A stretch of 35,796 nucleotides of DNA from a filamentous cyanobacterium CCP3. GTDB lineage: Bacteria > Cyanobacteriota > Cyanobacteriia > Phormidesmidales > Phormidesmidaceae. Below are positions 31,326-35,796 of the stretch, piece by piece. The stretch lies in the NCBI GenBank assembly GCA_003022385.1, contig PYGV01000021.1:1-35796 (forward strand), in the 5' to 3' direction. The notes under the pieces are model-generated. The model was not told the DNA's origin. It saw only the letters and a list, made by a program, of their open reading frames with translations, and did no database searches. The position numbers and the translations under genes are program-made. How positions within the stretch are numbered: the stretch's first letter is position 1; each line of letters opens with the position of its first letter.

Positions 31326-32981
31326 ATGTCTGGGTTTAACTGGTTTCAGCGCAGTTTTGACAAGTCTAAAAGCGCCGAGGCCGACGCTAAAGCCGCCGAG
31401 GCCAAAGCCGCTGAGGCCAAAGCGCCTGAAACTGCAAAAGAGGCGAGTTCTGCTGGCCCTCAGCTCTCGTCGGAGGACTACCTGAAGTGGGCCAAGGCTG
31501 CCTACCAAAATATTCAAAAGCAGCAGAGCGAAGCAAAGCCCGAGGAACTACCTGAAGCAAAACCAGAGCAGCGATCGCCCGAGGCTACGCCAGTCGCTGA
31601 GGTTGAGGAAACGGTTGTTGCCCTGGCGGTAGAAACTGAGGTGGCGGCAGCCAACGATGGGGCCGAAACCGAAGCTGCTGCACCCCAAGCTGCTGAATCA
31701 GTAGCCGCTGACGACGAGGCGATCGCCGCCGCTGCCCCAGAAACCGTAGCGGCTGAGCCTGTAGCGACTGAAACTACAGCGGACGAGGTAGAACCGCCCG
31801 CTGACGAGACCGCCGCGCCTGAACCTGTCGCCCCTCGCCCCTTTTGGGCGCAGGCCGAGGCCGAGCGGCAGCAGCGTCTGGCCCAGCTCGAAGCCGATGC
31901 CATTGTGGAGCTGGAACCCGAACCCGAACCCGCCGCCGTCGCTGCTCCACCGGCCCCTATCCTTCCCGACATCGATCTCGATGAAGCCTTTCTCTGGTCA
32001 GCAGAAGTGCTGGCGGCCCAGGGGCGACGCCCCGACGATATCTCGGCGGAAGAAATTACCTGGCTCAACAAGCTGCGCCAGGGGCTTAACAAAACCCGCC
32101 TCAGCCTGGTCAACCAGCTCAAGGCCATCGTCGGTCAGGGGCCGCTCAACGACGATGCAGTGATGGAAATCGAGGCGCTGCTGCTGCAGGCCGATGTGGG
32201 TGTCGCCGCCACCGACAAAGTGATTGCAGCTCTACAGGATCGGATGCGCCAGGAGGTGCTGCCGCCCGACCAGGCGATCGCTTACCTGAAATCCATTCTG
32301 CGCGACATGCTTGACGCCCCCCTAGGCGACACGCACAACCTCACCTTTACCCCCGAAAAAGACAGCTTTAACATTTGGCTGATGACCGGGGTCAACGGGG
32401 CAGGCAAAACGACCACCATCGGCAAGCTGGCCCACATCGCCAAAAAATCGGGCTACAACACGCTGATTGCCGCCGCTGACACCTTCCGCGCTGCTGCGGT
32501 GGAGCAGGTCAAAACCTGGGGTGCCCGCAGCGATGTAGAGGTCATCGCCAACCCTGGGCAGAATACCGACCCGGCGGCGGTGGTCTATGACGCGATCGCC
32601 GCCTCCCAGTCCCGCAACATTGAGCTGCTGCTGGTCGACACCGCCGGTCGCCTGCAAAACAAAAAGAACCTGATGGACGAATTGGCCAAGATTCGCCGCA
32701 TTGTCGACAAAAAAGCCCCCGATGCCCAGGTCGAAGCCCTGCTGGTGCTCGACGCCACCCTGGGCCAAAACGGTCTGCGCCAGGCCGAAGTCTTTGCCGA
32801 AGCCGCTAACCTCAGCGGCGTGGTGCTCACCAAGCTCGACGGCACCGCCAAGGGCGGTGTTGCCCTGGCCGTGGTCGAGCAGCTCGGCCTGCCGATTCGC
32901 TTTATCGGTGCGGGCGAAGGCATCGAAGACCTGCGGCCCTTTTCCAGCTACGAGTTTGTCGAAGCTCTGCTGAGCGGCTAG
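31326..32981 (+). CDS. ftsY: Signal recognition particle receptor FtsY
   Basis: The SRP receptor GTPase that receives ribosome-SRP complexes at the membrane during co-translational insertion. The 551-aa protein has a long, low-complexity acidic N-terminus (~15-215, rich in Ala and Glu, starting with a short AEAKAAEAK repeat) that corresponds to the membrane-associating A domain. The helical N domain is ~235-335. The GTPase G domain follows: GVNGAGKTT (355-363), DTFRAAA, DTAGR (438-442), TKLDG (502-506) and the closing FIGAGEGIEDLRPF. MSGFNWFQRSFDK at the very start is amphipathic and probably membrane-binding. It follows nusB after 125 bp. Confidence 0.97.
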   Translation: MSGFNWFQRSFDKSKSAEADAKAAEAKAAEAKAPETAKEASSAGPQLSSEDYLKWAKAAYQNIQKQQSEAKPEELPEAKPEQRSPEATPVAEVEETVVALAVETEVAAANDGAETEAAAPQAAESVAADDEAIAAAAPETVAAEPVATETTADEVEPPADETAAPEPVAPRPFWAQAEAERQQRLAQLEADAIVELEPEPEPAAVAAPPAPILPDIDLDEAFLWSAEVLAAQGRRPDDISAEEITWLNKLRQGLNKTRLSLVNQLKAIVGQGPLNDDAVMEIEALLLQADVGVAATDKVIAALQDRMRQEVLPPDQAIAYLKSILRDMLDAPLGDTHNLTFTPEKDSFNIWLMTGVNGAGKTTTIGKLAHIAKKSGYNTLIAAADTFRAAAVEQVKTWGARSDVEVIANPGQNTDPAAVVYDAIAASQSRNIELLLVDTAGRLQNKKNLMDELAKIRRIVDKKAPDAQVEALLVLDATLGQNGLRQAEVFAEAANLSGVVLTKLDGTAKGGVALAVVEQLGLPIRFIGAGEGIEDLRPFSSYEFVEALLSG

Positions 32982-33015
32982 GCTGCTGCGGGTCGTGGCA
33001 GCTGCGTGACGCTAA

Positions 33016-33615
33016 TCACCCAAAAATCTCTCGGGCTATTACCTGGAGATTTGGGAATGTCGCTGATTCAATCGCGTCATCGTCGTGAAATTTCAGTGGG
33101 GCCGCGTATTCCCCATCTACCAATCGGTAAACAAAAATCGTAGGGCGTTTAGGAACGCCTAAATAACGGGCTGGCCCCAGGGCCAGGTAGTCTACCAGCC
33201 AATATTCCTGCACGCCTAAGCTCTCGTACTCGGCCAGCTTGTGGAGGTAGTCATCTTGCACCGAGCTGCGACTGACAATCTCTACGGTCAAAATAGCGGG
33301 CGATTCTAACACGGCCGGGCGATCACCCAAAGCCTCTAAATCAGCCGATTCTGCGACGAGTACATCAGGTAAACGGGAGTCATCTTCTCCGGTGCGCTGG
33401 CCAATCTCGCCGCGAATGGCCTCCCAGCCGTAGCCTAACCGCCGAATCTCAGCGCGAAAGGTATCCTCCAGGAAACGGGCAATTTTGATATGTGACCAGG
33501 CTGGCGGAGTCATCGCAACAAGCTGCCCCCGCACCAGTTCATAGCGAGTATCCGTGCCATCGTCATAGGTTAGATAGTCGGCGAAAGTAGCTGTATTTGC
33601 TTTCGTTTGAACCAT
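33016..33615 (-). CDS. Uma2 family (DUF820) putative nuclease
   Basis: A 199-aa protein of the Uma2/DUF820 family, a PD-(D/E)XK-fold group greatly expanded in cyanobacteria and without a known biological role. The family motifs are YELVRGQLVAMTP (E26), LPDVLVAES (D84), LTVEIVSRSS (E112) and DYLHKLAEYESLGVQEYWLVD. The catalytic Asp, Glu and Lys positions appear filled, so it could be active. Codon use looks more AT-tolerant than in neighbouring genes, fitting the mobile character of the family, but this is a visual impression. It converges on ftsY, with 34 bp between stop codons. Confidence 0.92.
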   Translation of the reverse strand: MVQTKANTATFADYLTYDDGTDTRYELVRGQLVAMTPPAWSHIKIARFLEDTFRAEIRRLGYGWEAIRGEIGQRTGEDDSRLPDVLVAESADLEALGDRPAVLESPAILTVEIVSRSSVQDDYLHKLAEYESLGVQEYWLVDYLALGPARYLGVPKRPTIFVYRLVDGEYAAPLKFHDDDAIESATFPNLQVIAREIFG

Positions 33616-33937
33616 CGGGCTACCGAGGTGCAGGGCTGAGGTAATAGGCTTATTCTACTGCCGCATCAGATATGACCCAAACGACTTTAGCGACTATAGG
33701 AATGCTAGAGGAGATGACCAATCGTGGACGATGCTGGCTCACACCCTAAAGGTATGGGTAAATGGGGCGGACATTATTACAATAGGTAAACGTGGGGCAC
33801 CTAACCTGCTTCACGCTGCGATTCCCAGCGGGATACTCGTTTTGAGTTGCTTCCCGAACGCTTCGTAAATTGCCCTCCACTGCAAAGTTGAGGGGTTTTT
33901 GTGCTTCTAATTTTTCTTTTTCCCTGTAGCGCTCCCT
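33616..33937. other. 322-bp divergent spacer upstream of mfd
   Basis: No family-recognisable gene was found. An 11-codon frame directly after GAGGAG (ATG at 33714) is too short to call. TACAAT (33779-33784) resembles a -10 element without a good -35. The second half contains a small CGCTG/CAGCG stem and then an intrinsic terminator (separate entry), before a T-rich stretch and the mfd start. Confidence 0.5.
33873..33900 (+). terminator. Intrinsic terminator or attenuator in the mfd leader
   Basis: CCCTCCACT (33873-33881) and AGTTGAGGG (33886-33894) pair at 8 of 9 positions around a GCAA tetraloop of the GNRA type, followed by G and five T residues. It ends only 37 bp before the mfd start. 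There is no plus-strand gene closer than ftsY upstream, so it either attenuates mfd or ends a short non-coding transcript of roughly 100 nt. Confidence 0.65.
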
Positions 33938-35796
33938 ATGGCTTTCTCTTCGATTACCCGTGCTCTGCAACGCTCTCCCCTGGCGGGTGAACTGCTGACC
34001 AAGCTTGACCAGCAGGGCCGCTTGGTGCTCAACGGTGTCGCCCGCCTGCCCAAGGGCTTGGTTTCCTCGGCGCTGGCCCAGGCTCAGCAGCGGCCCCTGC
34101 TGGTAATTACCGCCACCCTCGAAGAAGCCGGGCGATGGGCCACCCAGCTCGAAGCAATGGGCTGGGACACGGTGCACTTCTACCCCACCTCTGAGGCCTC
34201 GCCCTACGACCCCTTCGACCAGGAGTCGGAAATGACCTGGGGCCAGCTTCAGGTTTTGGCCGAGCTGCTAGCGCTGAAAGGAGAAGAATTGGCGACGCGC
34301 AAGCTGGCAGTGGTTGCAACCGAACGGGCTCTGCAACCCCATCTACCCCCGGTATCGGCGCTAGAGCCTTACTGCCTGCGGCTGGAGCTGAAGCAGGAGA
34401 TCAACTTTAAGGAACTGGGGCAGCGGTTAGCCACCCTCGGCTACGAACGAGTCACGGTGGTCGAAACCGAAGGCCAGTGGGCCCAGCGGGGCGACATCAT
34501 CGACGTGTACCCCGTAGCGTCGGAGCTGCCTGTACGCCTAGAACTCTTTGGCGACGAGCTGGAGCGCCTGCGCGAATTTGACCCGGCCACCCAGCGATCG
34601 CTCGATGCGATCGGCCACCTGGTGCTCACCCCCACCCAGTACGGCCCGGTGATTATCGAGCGCCTCCGCGACCAGGGCCAGCTCGATGGCCTGCTGTCTG
34701 AAGCTGCCCAGGAAGGCCTGGAAAGCGGCATTCTCCCCGAAGGCACCCGCCGCTGGCTGGGGCTGGCCTTTCCTCAACCCGCCTCTCTGCTGGACTACCT
34801 GCCGGAGAACAGTCTGATTGCCGTAGATGAGGTCGATCAGTGCCAGGCCCACAGCGATCGCTGGCTCGAGCATGTCGAAGACCACTGGCAGGAGGTCCGA
34901 GGTGGAGAGTGGGGAAATGAGGACGGTAAGGAAGATGAGGAAAAAGACTCATCCACCCATCCACCCATCCACCCATCCACCCTCTCTCTTCCCAAAATCC
35001 ACCGCTCCTTCACCGACGCCCTCAGCGACGCCGACATTTTCCCCAGAATCGATCTATCCGAAATTGCCGAGGCCAACAATGGTTTAAATCTGGCCAGCCG
35101 CCCAGTGCAGGCGATTCCGCACCAGTTTGGCAAGCTGGCAGAAACCATTCGAGCCGAGACTAAGCGCAAGTACGCCGTCTGGCTAGCCTCGGCCCAGCCC
35201 TCGCGCTTGGTGGCGCTGCTGCAGGAGCACGACTGCCCGGCCCAGTTCATTCCCAATCCCAGAGATTTTAATGCGATCGACAAGCTGCACGCCCAGCATG
35301 TGCCGGTGGCGGTGAAGTACTCTGGCCTGGCGGAGCTGGAGGGCTTTGTGCTGCCCACCTTCCGCATTTTGGTCGTTACCGATCGCGAGTTTTTTGGCCA
35401 GCACACCCTGGCGACCGGCGGCTACGTGCGCAAGCGCAGGCGGGCCGCCTCCAAACAGGTTGACCCCAACAAAATGAAGCCGGGGGATTTTGTTGTCCAC
35501 CGCAGCCACGGCATCGGCAAGTTTATCAAGCTGGAAAGCCTGGTGCTCAACCACGAGACCCGCGATTACCTGGTGATTCAGTACGCCGACGGGCTGCTGC
35601 GGGTGGCCGCCGACCAAGTGGGGTCGCTATCGCGGTATCGGGCCGCCAGCGGTCAGGCCCCGGTGCTGAACAAAATGACCAGCACCGCCTGGGAGAAGAC
35701 CAAGGGCCGGGCCAAAAAAGCGATCCAGAAAGTTGCGGTCGATCTGCTCAAGCTCTACGCCCAGCGAGCCCAGATGGAGGGCCACGCCTACCCCCC
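33938..35796 (+). CDS. mfd: Transcription-repair coupling factor Mfd, 3' end beyond window
   Basis: The ATP-dependent translocase that removes stalled RNA polymerase and recruits UvrA. The first 619 codons are in the window and open to its end. The N-terminal UvrB-like module includes LLVITATLEEAGRWATQLE, FYPTSEASPYDPFD, and RGDIIDVYP (residues ~188-196). The RNA-polymerase-interacting domain is seen as KPGDFVVHRSHGIGKF, and the start of the translocase linker as VLNKMTSTAWEKTKGRAKKAIQ. Residues ~321-350 form a charged, then Ser/Thr/His/Pro-rich insertion; its second half is translated from four CATCCACC units (34950-34981), so a microsatellite lies in frame within the gene. ATG at 33938 is the only good start; no clear Shine-Dalgarno precedes it. 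Confidence 0.96.
   Translation, partial: MAFSSITRALQRSPLAGELLTKLDQQGRLVLNGVARLPKGLVSSALAQAQQRPLLVITATLEEAGRWATQLEAMGWDTVHFYPTSEASPYDPFDQESEMTWGQLQVLAELLALKGEELATRKLAVVATERALQPHLPPVSALEPYCLRLELKQEINFKELGQRLATLGYERVTVVETEGQWAQRGDIIDVYPVASELPVRLELFGDELERLREFDPATQRSLDAIGHLVLTPTQYGPVIIERLRDQGQLDGLLSEAAQEGLESGILPEGTRRWLGLAFPQPASLLDYLPENSLIAVDEVDQCQAHSDRWLEHVEDHWQEVRGGEWGNEDGKEDEEKDSSTHPPIHPSTLSLPKIHRSFTDALSDADIFPRIDLSEIAEANNGLNLASRPVQAIPHQFGKLAETIRAETKRKYAVWLASAQPSRLVALLQEHDCPAQFIPNPRDFNAIDKLHAQHVPVAVKYSGLAELEGFVLPTFRILVVTDREFFGQHTLATGGYVRKRRRAASKQVDPNKMKPGDFVVHRSHGIGKFIKLESLVLNHETRDYLVIQYADGLLRVAADQVGSLSRYRAASGQAPVLNKMTSTAWEKTKGRAKKAIQKVAVDLLKLYAQRAQMEGHAYP

Noticed and set aside
33714-33749. 11-codon leader-peptide-like frame (MTNRGRCWLTP) after GAGGAG upstream of mfd
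   Set aside because: Too short to support, the GAGGAG abuts the ATG with no spacing, and it does not overlap the terminator stem as a classical attenuator peptide would.
1-35796. CRISPR arrays, tRNA or rRNA genes, prophage, toxin-antitoxin pairs and insertion-sequence transposases
   Set aside because: None was recognised on either strand; the only regular short repeats are the 8-bp and 17-bp arrays, which lack spacer-repeat structure.

Overview
The window looks like chromosomal DNA of a cyanobacterium, probably a filamentous Leptolyngbya/Nodosilinea-type organism. The evidence is a complete phycocyanin operon, phycobilin lyases, a CpcL-type linker, a DUF3318 protein, the high-GC coding style and the very frequent GCGATCGC (HIP1) octamer. 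The genus is an inference. No tRNA, rRNA, CRISPR array, prophage or insertion-sequence transposase was seen.

Layout: (1) 0.1-7.3 kb, minus strand: DUF3318 protein, tRNA-dihydrouridine synthase, a GAF/GGDEF diguanylate cyclase whose first GAF looks like a two-cysteine cyanobacteriochrome, a receiver-PAS-adenylate cyclase, and a membrane-anchored protein with three BamE-like repeats. (2) 7.4-11.7 kb: a candidate 57-aa small ORF, recJ and sfsA on plus, and a WecG/TagA/CpsF glycosyltransferase on minus. (3) 11.8-19.4 kb, the light-harvesting block: cpcB-cpcA-cpcC2-cpcC1-cpcD-cpcE-cpcF on minus, and cpcS and cpcL on plus across a 701-bp divergent spacer. Several intergenic hairpins, one of them a perfect 21-bp stem, punctuate the cpc operon. 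(4) 19.4-26.7 kb: MidA/NDUFAF7-type methyltransferase, DUF255 thioredoxin-domain protein, a 791-bp repeat-bearing spacer, mazG, a small methyltransferase and a metallophosphoesterase. (5) 26.7-35.8 kb: cobU, a kinase remnant, mgtE, DUF502 protein, nusB, ftsY, a Uma2 nuclease-fold protein and the 5' two thirds or so of mfd, cut by the window edge.

The phycobilisome genes form one functional unit. CpcB and CpcA are the phycocyanin subunits. CpcE/CpcF and CpcS attach phycocyanobilin to alpha-Cys84 and beta-Cys82. CpcC1/C2 and CpcD build and cap the rods. CpcL carries a C-terminal membrane helix, predicting membrane-tethered rods without a core. About 7 kb away, two adjacent genes make c-di-GMP and cAMP; the first probably senses light. 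This pair is the most interesting sensory content of the window.

The accessory signal is mostly repeats. An 8-bp microsatellite family occurs three times: it follows the metallophosphoesterase and nusB stop codons, supplies the end of cobU, and lies in frame inside mfd. There are also two MITE-like elements, an AAAATC-type repeat, a 3 x 17-bp direct repeat and a near-consensus HLR1 (RpaB) site. All functional calls rest on motif reading by eye; no database search was run.
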